From assembly GCA_019419895.1 (NCBI GenBank), contig JAHZIE010000066.1, positions 1,058 through 8,834 on the forward strand: a DNA stretch of 7,777 nt, given 5' to 3'. The notes beneath the pieces are model-generated. The model made no database searches and was not told where the DNA came from. It saw only the letters and a list, made by a program, of their open reading frames with translations. Below are positions 1-6,176 of the stretch, piece by piece. A program made the position numbers and the translations under genes. How positions within the stretch are numbered: the stretch's first letter is position 1; every line of letters starts with the position of its first letter. The stretch comes from Clostridiales bacterium. Its GTDB lineage: Bacteria > Bacillota > Clostridia > Oscillospirales > Acutalibacteraceae.

Positions 1-495
1 CCATCGAACAGTTCTTTCTACCGACTGCTTTGTATATTCATAGGTCGCCGGGTTTTCAATACACTCGTCGAAGGCCATGGCAATGGTGGAACCAAGATTA
101 GACTGGATCTGCATACTTTCTTCCGGCCCCATAAAAATTTTCCTGCCGTCGATATGGGAAGAAAAATAGACCCCTTCTTCTTTTATTTTCCGCAGCCCTG
201 ATAAAGAGAAAACCTGAAATCCTCCGCTGTCAGTTAAAATAGGGCCGTCCCATCGGGTAAATTTATGAAGGCCTCCCAACTGTTTTACGACTTCATCCCC
301 AGGACGCAGATGGAGATGATAGGTATTGCACAACTGCACCTGACATTCAATTTCTTTTAAATCCAACGCCGACACAGCGCCCTTAATGGCGCCGCAGGTG
401 GCCACATTCATAAACGCCGGTGTCTGCACGGTGCCATGGGGCGTTTGAAAGCTTCCTCTGCGCGCTTTTCCCTCCTGCTTGATGAGCTGATACAT
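1..495 (-). CDS. tgt: Queuine tRNA-ribosyltransferase (Tgt), N-terminal 165 residues, cut by window edge
   Basis: Bacterial tRNA-guanine transglycosylase, a cytoplasmic zinc enzyme that swaps guanine-34 for preQ1 in tRNAs with GUN anticodons, a step of queuosine synthesis. The protein begins MYQLIKQEGKARRGSF and keeps family landmarks: the FQTPHGTVQTPAFMNVATCGAIKG region, CNTYHLHLRPG at about residues 59-69, ILTDSGGFQVFSL at about 86-98 with the substrate-binding and catalytic Asp of the family, and MAFDECIENP near 141-150. The frame is open to base 1, so about 165 of the usual 370-380 residues are present; the second catalytic Asp and the C-terminal zinc site lie outside the window. The start at 495 has a purine-rich GAAAGGAA about 12 bases upstream and matches the family N-terminus. 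It lies 71 bases downstream of the isomerase-like gene on the same strand, with no strong terminator between, so co-transcription is possible though the functions are unrelated. Confidence 0.95.
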   Translation of the reverse strand, partial: MYQLIKQEGKARRGSFQTPHGTVQTPAFMNVATCGAIKGAVSALDLKEIECQVQLCNTYHLHLRPGDEVVKQLGGLHKFTRWDGPILTDSGGFQVFSLSGLRKIKEEGVYFSSHIDGRKIFMGPEESMQIQSNLGSTIAMAFDECIENPATYEYTKQSVERTVRW

Positions 496-566
496 CCTTT
501 TTATTCCTTTCTATTACTGAGATTGAAAAGTTCTACCTGTCAAAATAAGCGGCTGTTTTGATAAAA

Positions 567-1520
567 TTATTGTTTCCTACTGTCTTCCTCGAAACAGCCA
601 TAGGTCCGGAGGATATGCGCTCCTGCTTCATATAAAAGGTTCATGGAAGCTTCAATAATTGGCAGCGGGGCATCCATCAGCCTCTCTTGTAGTCTTCCAT
701 CATAGGAAAAAGGGATCCGATTTGGCCTTCGGCGGGGAACGTCTACTTCAAATGTAAAATAACCTTTGTAAGAGATATCCAAAAGCCCATGCATCAAGGA
801 GTCAAAATTAATACTTCCAAAAAGAGGGATGGTATGCATATCCAGCCGCCATGGCTTATAAGTGATATCAAAACGCCCAAGATTGTCATTTACATGCAGA
901 CCGTGCAAACGGCCCCCCAGGGTTGTAACGCTCTCATAAGGATCACATTCGTTATGATTTGCGTGGCCAGTGTCCCAACAGGCAAAGAAAAGAGGATGGT
1001 CAACCGCATCGATCATCTGCAGCAGTTCATGCGCGTTATGTAGATAATGGGGATCCATGGGGGTGCCGATATTTTCGATTAGAATTTCTATACCGCAAGA
1101 TTCCGCCGTAGGAATGAGTTTTTGAAAAAAATCCCGGTTTTGACTTATAAAAGCATCATGAGATATAGAAGGATATGCGCCGGGATGGACGACAATGGCA
1201 GGAATCCCTAATTCTGCCGCGCATTCAATAGAACGGATTGTTTTTCTTATATGGAGCTCCGGAGCGGGGGATGCCAGAGGATCCCCTTTTGGAGAATGGG
1301 CCTGTATGGGGAGAATCCCACTTTCATCCAATGCTTTTTTAATTGGACGCAAACCGGCACGCCACCCTTCCTCCATCAAGGGAGACCCCATCTCCAATTC
1401 ATCCCAAAAGGAAATATCCACTTGGCGAAACTTGGTATTTGCGGCAATATACCGGATGCGATCCGGTAGACTTGCCAGATGTATATTCAGCGCATTAAAT
1501 ATTTCCGTAGCCATCTTCAT
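567..1520 (-). CDS. Sugar phosphate isomerase/epimerase family protein (xylose isomerase-like TIM barrel)
   Basis: A 317-residue protein of the xylose isomerase-like / AP-endonuclease-2 TIM-barrel superfamily, probably a cytoplasmic metal-dependent isomerase or epimerase; the substrate cannot be named. Candidate metal and active-site residues follow the family order: H75 (QAHSP), H112 (VVHPG), E149 (ILIENIG), D183 and H186 (CWDTGHANH), H209 and D212 (LHVND), H229 (DMHTIPLFG) and E258 (FTFEVD). The motif LHVNDN followed by H-x-IPLFGSINF is typical of sugar isomerases and epimerases that bind Mn, Co or Zn. After the barrel, residues 260-317 form an Arg/Pro-containing tail (VPRRRPNRIP) and a final helix. 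The start at 1520 has GAGGAG about 8 bases upstream; a second Met two codons later is less well spaced. A promoter-like sequence lies upstream at 1590-1618. A DNA-repair endonuclease IV role is unlikely, because that family's further conserved metal ligands are not apparent. Confidence 0.85.
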   Translation of the reverse strand: MKMATEIFNALNIHLASLPDRIRYIAANTKFRQVDISFWDELEMGSPLMEEGWRAGLRPIKKALDESGILPIQAHSPKGDPLASPAPELHIRKTIRSIECAAELGIPAIVVHPGAYPSISHDAFISQNRDFFQKLIPTAESCGIEILIENIGTPMDPHYLHNAHELLQMIDAVDHPLFFACWDTGHANHNECDPYESVTTLGGRLHGLHVNDNLGRFDITYKPWRLDMHTIPLFGSINFDSLMHGLLDISYKGYFTFEVDVPRRRPNRIPFSYDGRLQERLMDAPLPIIEASMNLLYEAGAHILRTYGCFEEDSRKQ

Positions 1521-1589
1521 ATTTAACTCTCCTCTAAAATATGGCGAGTAGACTATAAGAAAACTAAAGATTCCTTATTCAACCGCTTT

Positions 1590-1618
1590 ATTTTGACATA
1601 TTCCCAAAATTTTGTCAA
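1590..1618 (-). promoter_or_regulatory. Probable promoter of the isomerase-like gene
   Basis: On the minus strand a perfect TTGACA (1618-1613) is followed after 17 bases by CAAAAT (1595-1590). The latter matches TATAAT at four of six positions and is preceded by TGT, giving an extended -10. Transcription would start near 1583, about 63 bases ahead of the ATG at 1520. The -35 TTGACA and a TGTCAA overlapping the -10 region form a 6-bp inverted repeat 14 bases apart, which could be an operator. No downstream alternative is as good: TATAGT at 1557-1552 pairs only with TTGAAT at 19 bases. Confidence 0.5.
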
Positions 1619-1637
1619 TGTCCTTAGAAAAATCATA

Positions 1638-1660
1638 GCCCACCAGTCAAACTGGTGGGC
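1638..1660 (-). terminator. Perfect 10-bp hairpin, possible terminator after sufCB
   Basis: GCCCACCAGT (1638-1647) and ACTGGTGGGC (1651-1660) are exact inverted repeats around a 3-base loop, a very stable GC-rich stem. Read on the minus strand it is followed by TATGATTTTTC, a fair but not immediate T-run. It lies about 200 bases past the sufB stop and just upstream of the next promoter, so it could end the sufCB transcript. On the plus strand no T-run follows. The exact symmetry would also fit the end of a small mobile or REP-like repeat. Confidence 0.45.
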
Positions 1661-1860
1661 CTACAGAAATGAACTATGAACCCGGATATCATTGCGGAAG
1701 TTGTTACCCGCCACCCGCAAATGGGCCCAGATGCCCTTTAAAAGTTATGTGAACTTTTTTGAGTCGATTTTGTATCTGAAAATTTTTCGGAACTCCACGA
1801 TACAGCAGCGAAAATCGAATAAGATAAATGTCGATCGTTTTGCGATCCTCATTAGATGAG

Positions 1861-2778
1861 CTATTTAAGGAATCCCTCAATAATTTTTGCCTCCGCCTGT
1901 TCTTCTGTCAGCCCCAGTGTTCGGAGTTTCAATAACTGCTCTCCGGCAATTTTTCCAATGGCCGCCTCATGAATAAGGGCGGCGTCGACATGGGAAGCCT
2001 CCAGGCTGGGAGCTGCATTAACTCTCCCGTTTCCTACAAGAATGGCGTCGCACTCCGAGTGGCCCGTACAGCGGTTCATACCGTGAATACAGGATACAAA
2101 CTCCTGATGGGAATTTCCCTTCGCAACAGAACGGGAAATTAAATCCACACCGGAATCCTCTCCTTTCAAGGTAACCTCAAATTCCGTCCTGGCATATTCA
2201 GATTCATCAGTCATAATACGTTCCCTGACAATCATTCTGGCATTTTCATCCAACACCGCATCCGTCTTACGGAGAGTGCTGTCAACCCCTCTAAGCTGGA
2301 CTGTATCCATTTCCAGAACGGCTCCTGCCGCGAGAAAAGCTGAGGTTACCGGATCAATCCTCTTGATTCCTTTTCCCTTTCCTGTTCCGATATGCTTTTC
2401 CTGATAAAGCACATGGGTATTTCTGCCCAGAAAAAAACGGTGGATTCCATTATGGCGGGCTTCTTCTTCGCCGTCATTATGAACGCCGCAGCCAGCCACA
2501 ATAACGACATCGGCATCTTCCTCCACATAGAAATCGTTGTAAACCAAATCATTTACATCCGAATGGGTCACACAGGCAGGAATATAAACATGCTCCCCCC
2601 TGGTTCCCGGGGCAATATGGACTTCGATGCCCGGGGCATCCGTTTTGGGAATGATTTTAATGTTCTTGGTGGATTGACGTCCGGCACACTCACCATTTTC
2701 ACGGATATTAAAGGCTCCTTGGAACTCTCCTTTAAAATCAGAAACTATCTTTAGCAGCTGCTCGGTTACCTTATTCAT
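1861..2778 (-). CDS. sufB: SufB/SufD-family Fe-S cluster scaffold, minimal-system type (SmsB)
   Basis: A 305-residue SufBD-family protein that with its partner ATPase forms a cytoplasmic Fe-S cluster assembly scaffold. It is much shorter than proteobacterial SufB (about 495) and SufD (about 420), and fits the short scaffold of the archaeal and anaerobe SufBC, or SMS, system. An N-terminal region leads into the beta-helix core (about 60-230). The C-terminal block has SECDAILVGNG near 241-251 and LIHEAAIGKIAGEQLLKLRTLG near 268-289. Aligned from memory with E. coli SufB, C243 matches the cluster-assembly Cys405 and H270-E271 match the His433-Glu434 pair, so this looks like an active SufB-type subunit, not a degenerate SufD. 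Further Cys residues (C31, C69, C97, C230, C237) are available as ligands. The ATG overlaps the sufC stop by 4 bases (ATGA), with GGAGA about 11 bases upstream, implying coupled translation. It is the last gene of its operon. Confidence 0.9.
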   Translation of the reverse strand: MNKVTEQLLKIVSDFKGEFQGAFNIRENGECAGRQSTKNIKIIPKTDAPGIEVHIAPGTRGEHVYIPACVTHSDVNDLVYNDFYVEEDADVVIVAGCGVHNDGEEEARHNGIHRFFLGRNTHVLYQEKHIGTGKGKGIKRIDPVTSAFLAAGAVLEMDTVQLRGVDSTLRKTDAVLDENARMIVRERIMTDESEYARTEFEVTLKGEDSGVDLISRSVAKGNSHQEFVSCIHGMNRCTGHSECDAILVGNGRVNAAPSLEASHVDAALIHEAAIGKIAGEQLLKLRTLGLTEEQAEAKIIEGFLK

Positions 2779-3503
2779 AATGTGACAGTCTCCTTTCCCA
2801 ATGGACAGCGCGGTGTTTTTTCATTCACCAGGAGCGTCGGCAGAATTTCATCACGGGGACCCATATTCTTGACCCTACCATTAGCAATGACGATAATTTC
2901 ATCAGCAATGGTGAGAATACGTTCCTGATGGGAAATAATCAGCATGGTTCCCCTTTTCTCGCTCTGAATCTCCTGAAAGGTTTCCACCAGTCTAGAGAAA
3001 CTCCAGAGATCAATACCTGCTTCCGGCTCGTCAAAAATGGAAAGCTTGGCTTTCCGCGCCAATACGGAAGCGATCTCAATTCTTTTGATTTCCCCTCCTG
3101 AAAGGCTGGAATTGAGTTCGCGGTGAATATATTCATTGGCGCACAGTCCTACTTTACCCAGCAGGCCGCACAAAGCATCCTCGTCCAGAGAAGCCCCAGC
3201 CGCCAGTTCAAGCAGATCCTTCACGGTTAAACCTTTAAAGCGGACCGGCTGCTGAAACGCATAAGCGATCCCACTCTGAGCGCGCTTTGTCACGTCCATT
3301 TTAGTGATATCTTCACCGCAGAAGGTGATTGTCCCTGCGGAAGGAGTTTCCAAGCCGGCAATCAATTTCGCCAGTGTAGTCTTTCCGCCTCCGTTAGGGC
3401 CAGTAACAACAACCAGCTTTCCCGGTGATATGGTCAAATCGATATCTTTTATGATTTCCTCGCCGCCTGGAAGCTCCCAAGCAATGTGTTCTAACTGTAA
3501 CAT
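2775..3503 (-). CDS. sufC: SufC-type ABC ATPase of Fe-S cluster assembly, minimal-system type (SmsC)
   Basis: Soluble ABC ATPase that powers the conformational cycle of the SufB scaffold; not a membrane transporter despite the fold. With the start used here (242 aa) it has Walker A GPNGGGKTT (35-43), Q-loop FQQP (about 83-86), signature LSGGE (134-138), Walker B LSIFDEPEAGID (154-165) and the switch His in ISHQER (192). The SufC-like DEPEAGID, the size near 245 residues and the overlapping sufB identify it. A start 10 codons upstream (3533) is open, but it has no Shine-Dalgarno and would lie almost at the predicted transcription start. The ATG at 3503 has GGAAGG 7 bases upstream and gives the usual MLQLEHI N-terminus. 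The C-terminus carries CPLGKE, of unclear role. No desulfurase (SufS), SufU or SufD is nearby. The gene starts 51 bases after the ATPase stop, with its own promoter between. Confidence 0.92.
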   Translation of the reverse strand: MLQLEHIAWELPGGEEIIKDIDLTISPGKLVVVTGPNGGGKTTLAKLIAGLETPSAGTITFCGEDITKMDVTKRAQSGIAYAFQQPVRFKGLTVKDLLELAAGASLDEDALCGLLGKVGLCANEYIHRELNSSLSGGEIKRIEIASVLARKAKLSIFDEPEAGIDLWSFSRLVETFQEIQSEKRGTMLIISHQERILTIADEIIVIANGRVKNMGPRDEILPTLLVNEKTPRCPLGKETVTL

Positions 3504-3510
3504 AACAAAT

Positions 3511-3519
3511 CCTTCCCTT
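3511..3519 (-). promoter_or_regulatory. Shine-Dalgarno that sets the sufC start
   Basis: On the minus strand AAGGGAAGG ends 7 bases before the ATG at 3503. The alternative ATG at 3533 is preceded only by AT-rich promoter sequence with no purine-rich site. This decides for the shorter 242-residue SufC. Confidence 0.75.
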
Positions 3520-3543
3520 GCTTTGGACATCATTATGTTTTAT

Positions 3544-3572
3544 AGTATACCATATTATTTCAATTTTTGCAC
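3544..3572 (-). promoter_or_regulatory. Extended -10 promoter for sufCB, overlapping the end of the P-type ATPase gene
   Basis: Minus strand: TGGTATACT is an extended -10 (TGn plus TATACT at 3549-3544, five of six to TATAAT). A weak -35 GTGCAA (3572-3567) lies 17 bases upstream. Transcription would start near 3537-3536, about 33 bases before the sufC ATG at 3503. The -35 and most of the spacer lie within the last codons of the ATPase gene. No terminator hairpin is visible between the ATPase stop (3555) and sufC, so read-through from the metal operon would add to this promoter. Confidence 0.55.
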
Positions 3573-5414
3573 CCTTAAAGTCCGCATTGAATTTAAAATT
3601 GCAATGACGGCCACTCCGACATCGGCAAAAACAGCCCCCCACATATTCGCGACGCCCAAAGCACCCAGCAAAAGCACCAGTGCTTTGACAGCCAAAGCGA
3701 AAACAATGTTCTGACGTACAATGCGCAGGGTCTTTTTCGCAATTTTAATTGCAACAGCGATTTTTGAAAGTTTGTCGTCCATCAAAACAATGTCGGCCGC
3801 CTCAATCGCGGCGTCGGAACCCATCGCGCCCATAGCGATACCGATATCCGCCCTGGAAAGCACGGGGGCGTCGTTGATTCCGTCTCCGACAAAGAGCAGC
3901 ACACCATTGTACGATTTTTCTTCCAGAAGCTTTTCGACTTCTTCCACTTTTCCCGCGGGGAGAAGCTCGGCGTGAACCTCGTCAACATGCACCTCCTTGG
4001 CAACAGCCTTCCCTACGTTTTCAGCATCTCCTGTCAGCATAACAGTTTTTCTGACACCCTGTTCTTTTAGCAATTTCAAGGCCGTCCGGCTGTCCGGTTT
4101 GATCTGGTCTGATATTACCAGATGGCCCGCGTATTCCCCGTCGACCGCCACATGAACGGTTGTTCCAATTCGGTGGCAGGGATGCCATTTGACACCGATT
4201 TCATCCATCAGCTTATCGTTTCCTACATAAACCCTTCTGCCGTCAATGAAGGCTTCTACTCCTTTGCCGGAAAGCTCCTTTACATTGGAAATACGGTTTT
4301 GGTCGATTTCCCGTCCATAGGCTTCCCGGAGGGAATGGGAAATGGGATGGTTGGAATAGCATTCCGCTAGGGCCGCAAGCTCCAGCAGATCCTCTTCCGT
4401 ATAGTCGTCAGGATGGACAGCGGTTACATTAAAAACGCCTTTGGTTATAGTTCCGGTTTTATCAAAAACAACAATTTCAGATTTGGCGAGGCTTTCCAGA
4501 TAGTTGCCGCCTTTAACAAGAATACCGCATTTGGACGCTCCGCCGATTCCGCCGAAAAAGCCAAGCGGAACGGAAATAACCAAAGCGCAGGGGCAGGAAA
4601 TTACCAGGAAAATCAAAGCGCGGTGAATCCACTCGCCCCACCCGCCTCCAAGAATGAGCGGGGGAAGAACCGCCAAGAGACATGCGCCCAGCACGACGGC
4701 CGGAGTATAATACCTGGCGAATTTTGTAATAAAATTCTCTGCCTTTGCTTTTTTGCTGCTGGAATTCTCCACCAGCTCAAGGATTTTGGAGACGGTAGAT
4801 TCCCCGAATTTTTTTGTTACCCGTACATAAAGCAGACCGCTTTGATTGATACAGCCGCTGATCACGTCGTCCCCTGGCTTTACATCCCTTGGAAGTGACT
4901 CTCCTGTCAAAGCGGCCGTATCAATAGAAGAGCTGCCGGACAGGACAACTCCATCCAAGGGTATTTTTTCTCCCGCTTTGACGACGATGGTCTGGCCCAC
5001 CTGAACATCTTCCGGATCCACCTGCGCCAATTCTCCTCCGCGCTCAACGTTCGCATAATCAGGACGGATATCCATCAGCTCAGAAATTGATTTTCTGGAG
5101 CGTCCCACCGCATAGCTCTGGAAAAGCTCGCCTATCTGGTAGAAGAGCATAACGGCGACCCCTTCGGGGAATTCCCCGGTGCAAAAGGCTCCTATGGTAG
5201 CAATGGTCATCAGAAAATTCTCGTCAAATATCTGTCCGTATAAAATATTTCGGACAGCCTTCCATAATACATCCCAGCTAATTACAAAATAAGGCACAAG
5301 GAATATGAACAACCGGTACCATCCCTCAGCAGGGATAAAATAAGCGGCCGCAAAGAGAAGCGCGGCGGCGGCAATTCGGGCCAACATTTTCTTATGCTTT
5401 CTGCTCATCACCAT
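3555..5414 (-). CDS. Heavy-metal P1B-type ATPase, Zn/Cd/Pb exporter (ZntA/CadA type)
   Basis: A 619-residue ATP-driven efflux pump of the inner membrane, predicted to export Zn(II), Cd(II) and Pb(II). P-type landmarks: actuator TGES (170-173), ion site SCPC (273-276) in the sixth transmembrane helix, phosphorylated DKTGT (318-322), the P1B-specific His-Pro in SNHPIS (356-357), TGDAENV (461-467) and GDGINDAP (510-517). About eight membrane helices are predicted: two near 12-52, two near 67-100, two near 235-290 and two near 570-609. K577 and D598 in the last pair correspond to the Lys and Asp that mark Zn/Cd-selective P1B-2 pumps, as opposed to copper pumps. There is no N-terminal metal-binding domain; that role may fall to the separate HMA protein 56 bases upstream. 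The start at 5414 has GGAAGG 5 bases away; GTG and ATG at the next two codons are possible alternatives. Third gene of the repressor-led operon, which suggests induction by metal. Confidence 0.93.
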   Translation of the reverse strand: MVMSRKHKKMLARIAAAALLFAAAYFIPAEGWYRLFIFLVPYFVISWDVLWKAVRNILYGQIFDENFLMTIATIGAFCTGEFPEGVAVMLFYQIGELFQSYAVGRSRKSISELMDIRPDYANVERGGELAQVDPEDVQVGQTIVVKAGEKIPLDGVVLSGSSSIDTAALTGESLPRDVKPGDDVISGCINQSGLLYVRVTKKFGESTVSKILELVENSSSKKAKAENFITKFARYYTPAVVLGACLLAVLPPLILGGGWGEWIHRALIFLVISCPCALVISVPLGFFGGIGGASKCGILVKGGNYLESLAKSEIVVFDKTGTITKGVFNVTAVHPDDYTEEDLLELAALAECYSNHPISHSLREAYGREIDQNRISNVKELSGKGVEAFIDGRRVYVGNDKLMDEIGVKWHPCHRIGTTVHVAVDGEYAGHLVISDQIKPDSRTALKLLKEQGVRKTVMLTGDAENVGKAVAKEVHVDEVHAELLPAGKVEEVEKLLEEKSYNGVLLFVGDGINDAPVLSRADIGIAMGAMGSDAAIEAADIVLMDDKLSKIAVAIKIAKKTLRIVRQNIVFALAVKALVLLLGALGVANMWGAVFADVGVAVIAILNSMRTLRVQKLK

Positions 5415-5470
5415 TCCATCCTTCCAAAATCACATTTCAGCCGCAGGTTAAGCCGGAGGGTAACATCTCC

Positions 5471-5689
5471 TCAAAGTACAATTTCACAATCAGGCTCTAC
5501 CCTTTTGCAAGCTTTTACCACCTGCTTCATGACGCTGTCAAACTCACCGTCCGCAATAGCAATCGTCATCTTCTGGCTCAGAAAATTTACCTTTACCTCC
5601 TCTACTCCGGTGAGTTTTGCCACAGCTTCTTCCATCTTCCTTGCACAATTAGCGCAATCCAGCTCCCTGAGTTCAAATACCTTTTTCAT
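5471..5689 (-). CDS. Free-standing HMA-domain metal-binding protein
   Basis: A 72-residue cytoplasmic protein consisting of one heavy-metal-associated (HMA, ferredoxin-like) domain, with the ligand motif LDCANCARKM: C12 and C15 of a CxxC preceded by Asp. The Asp before the first Cys (DCxxC) is typical of Zn/Cd/Pb-binding HMA domains, whereas copper chaperones usually have MxCxxC. The rest follows the beta-alpha-beta pattern: LTGVEEVKVNFLSQKMTIAI, then FDSVMKQVVKACKRVEPDCEIVL. It probably serves as the detached N-terminal domain of the ATPase encoded just downstream, delivering or sensing its metal. The ATG at 5689 has GGAGG 10 bases upstream; a TTG two codons earlier (5695) is only 4 bases from that site and is less likely. 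It lies 81 bases downstream of the repressor gene. Confidence 0.88.
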   Translation of the reverse strand: MKKVFELRELDCANCARKMEEAVAKLTGVEEVKVNFLSQKMTIAIADGEFDSVMKQVVKACKRVEPDCEIVL

Positions 5690-5770
5690 AAACAAACAGC
5701 CTCCGTTATATAATTTGAATTTTTCGGGTTTCCAAATCTTGAAAGCAATTGATGGTAATTATTTATTAAA

Positions 5771-6139
5771 TCACTCATTGATATGTTCCATCCCCTGACC
5801 GATAATACGCCGGACATGATCGTCTGCCAAAGAATAAAAAATGATTTTCCCCTCTCTTCTGGCTTTTACCAGCCTGTTGCTTTTCAGCACTCTGAGCTGA
5901 TGAGAAACCGCATTCTGCGTCAGCCCCAGAAGCTGAGCCATATCACAGACGCAAAGTTCCTCCTCAAAGAGCGCATAGAGGATTTTAATTCTTGTCGAAT
6001 CTCCAAACACCTTGAAAAGTTCAGCCAAATCATACAGGCATTCATCTTCAGGCAGTTTTTTCAGCACCGCCTTTACCACATCTTCGTGGACACATAAATA
6101 ATCACAGCATTCCAAATTAATTTTATCTATCTTTTCCAT
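5771..6139 (-). CDS. ArsR/SmtB-family metal-sensing repressor (CadC-like)
   Basis: A 122-residue winged-helix repressor that should bind the operator upstream of its own gene and let go when Zn, Cd or Pb binds. The helix-turn-helix is near 66-91 (DMAQLLGLTQNAVSHQLRVL), followed by the wing ARREGKIIFYSL. Two metal sites can be read. ELCVCD gives C63 and C65, and the N-terminal CDYLC gives C12 and C16; the spacing 4-47-2 equals that of the alpha3N thiolate site of plasmid pI258 CadC (C7, C11, C58, C60, from memory). The C-terminal helix has D106, H108, H119 and E122, the DxH(10)HxxE alpha5 zinc site of SmtB. The start at 6139 has GAGG 8 bases upstream and gives CadC's usual length; an ATG 11 codons earlier lies within the operator and lacks a ribosome site. 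The gene heads the repressor-HMA-ATPase operon. I leave the symbol blank because cadC also names other proteins. Confidence 0.9.
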   Translation of the reverse strand: MEKIDKINLECCDYLCVHEDVVKAVLKKLPEDECLYDLAELFKVFGDSTRIKILYALFEEELCVCDMAQLLGLTQNAVSHQLRVLKSNRLVKARREGKIIFYSLADDHVRRIIGQGMEHINE

Positions 6140-6152
6140 CCTAAAAACCTCA

Positions 6153-6176
6153 ATATTTGAATATCTGTTCATATAT
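6153..6176. promoter_or_regulatory. CadC/SmtB-type operator dyad
   Basis: The arms ATATTTGAAT (6153-6162) and GTTCATATAT (6167-6176) are inverted repeats matching at 8 of 10 positions around a 4-base centre. On the minus strand the core reads ATGAACAGATATTCAAAT, close to the TGAACA-n2-TATTCA dyads of SmtB/ArsR-family operators recalled for zinc sensors. It covers the -10 hexamer and the expected transcription start of the repressor operon, so bound repressor would block polymerase. Confidence 0.75.

Larger units (their letters stand above)
1521..1860. other. Gene-free stretch between the isomerase-like gene and sufB
   Basis: These 340 bases hold no convincing gene. From left to right I see the Shine-Dalgarno and leader of the isomerase-like gene, its probable promoter (1590-1618), a perfect hairpin (1638-1660), the palindrome TGGGCCCA (1722-1729), an AT-rich hairpin of AAAAGTT and AACTTTT around ATGTG (1740-1758), and two short hairpins just past the sufB stop (arms GATCG/CGATC at 1833-1847 and CTCAT/ATGAG at 1848-1860). 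On the plus strand a 21-codon frame starts at 1676 (MNPDIIAEVVTRHPQMGPDAL). The same frame stays mostly codable for about 40 more codons if two stops are ignored. That could be a decayed gene or chance. The more G+C-rich 1680-1740 portion stands out from the AT-rich surroundings. Confidence 0.5.

Noticed and set aside
519..566. Hairpin TCAAAA...TTTTGA between the isomerase-like gene and tgt as a terminator
   Set aside because: The stem is six mostly A-T pairs with a 10-base loop and no following T-run, too weak to call.
4413..4898. Plus-strand 161-codon open frame inside the P-type ATPase gene
   Set aside because: Antisense to highly conserved ATPase motifs (CPC, DKTGT), with no ribosome site and no family resemblance.
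5707..5735. Possible internal promoter before the HMA gene (TTGGAA-17-TATATA, minus strand)
   Set aside because: Both hexamers are weak matches in AT-rich spacer, and the start would fall on the ribosome site. The strong operon promoter at 6173-6201 suffices.
5394..5798. Plus-strand 134-codon open frame over the HMA gene
   Set aside because: It is antisense to the HMA protein with its clear CxxC motif and ribosome site. Its translation is Ser/Thr-rich with no recognisable domain, typical of a shadow frame.
6140..6172. Longer N-terminus (11 extra residues) for the CadC-like repressor
   Set aside because: The upstream ATG lies within the operator and close to the predicted transcription start, with no Shine-Dalgarno. 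The downstream ATG at 6139 has GAGG at 8 bases.
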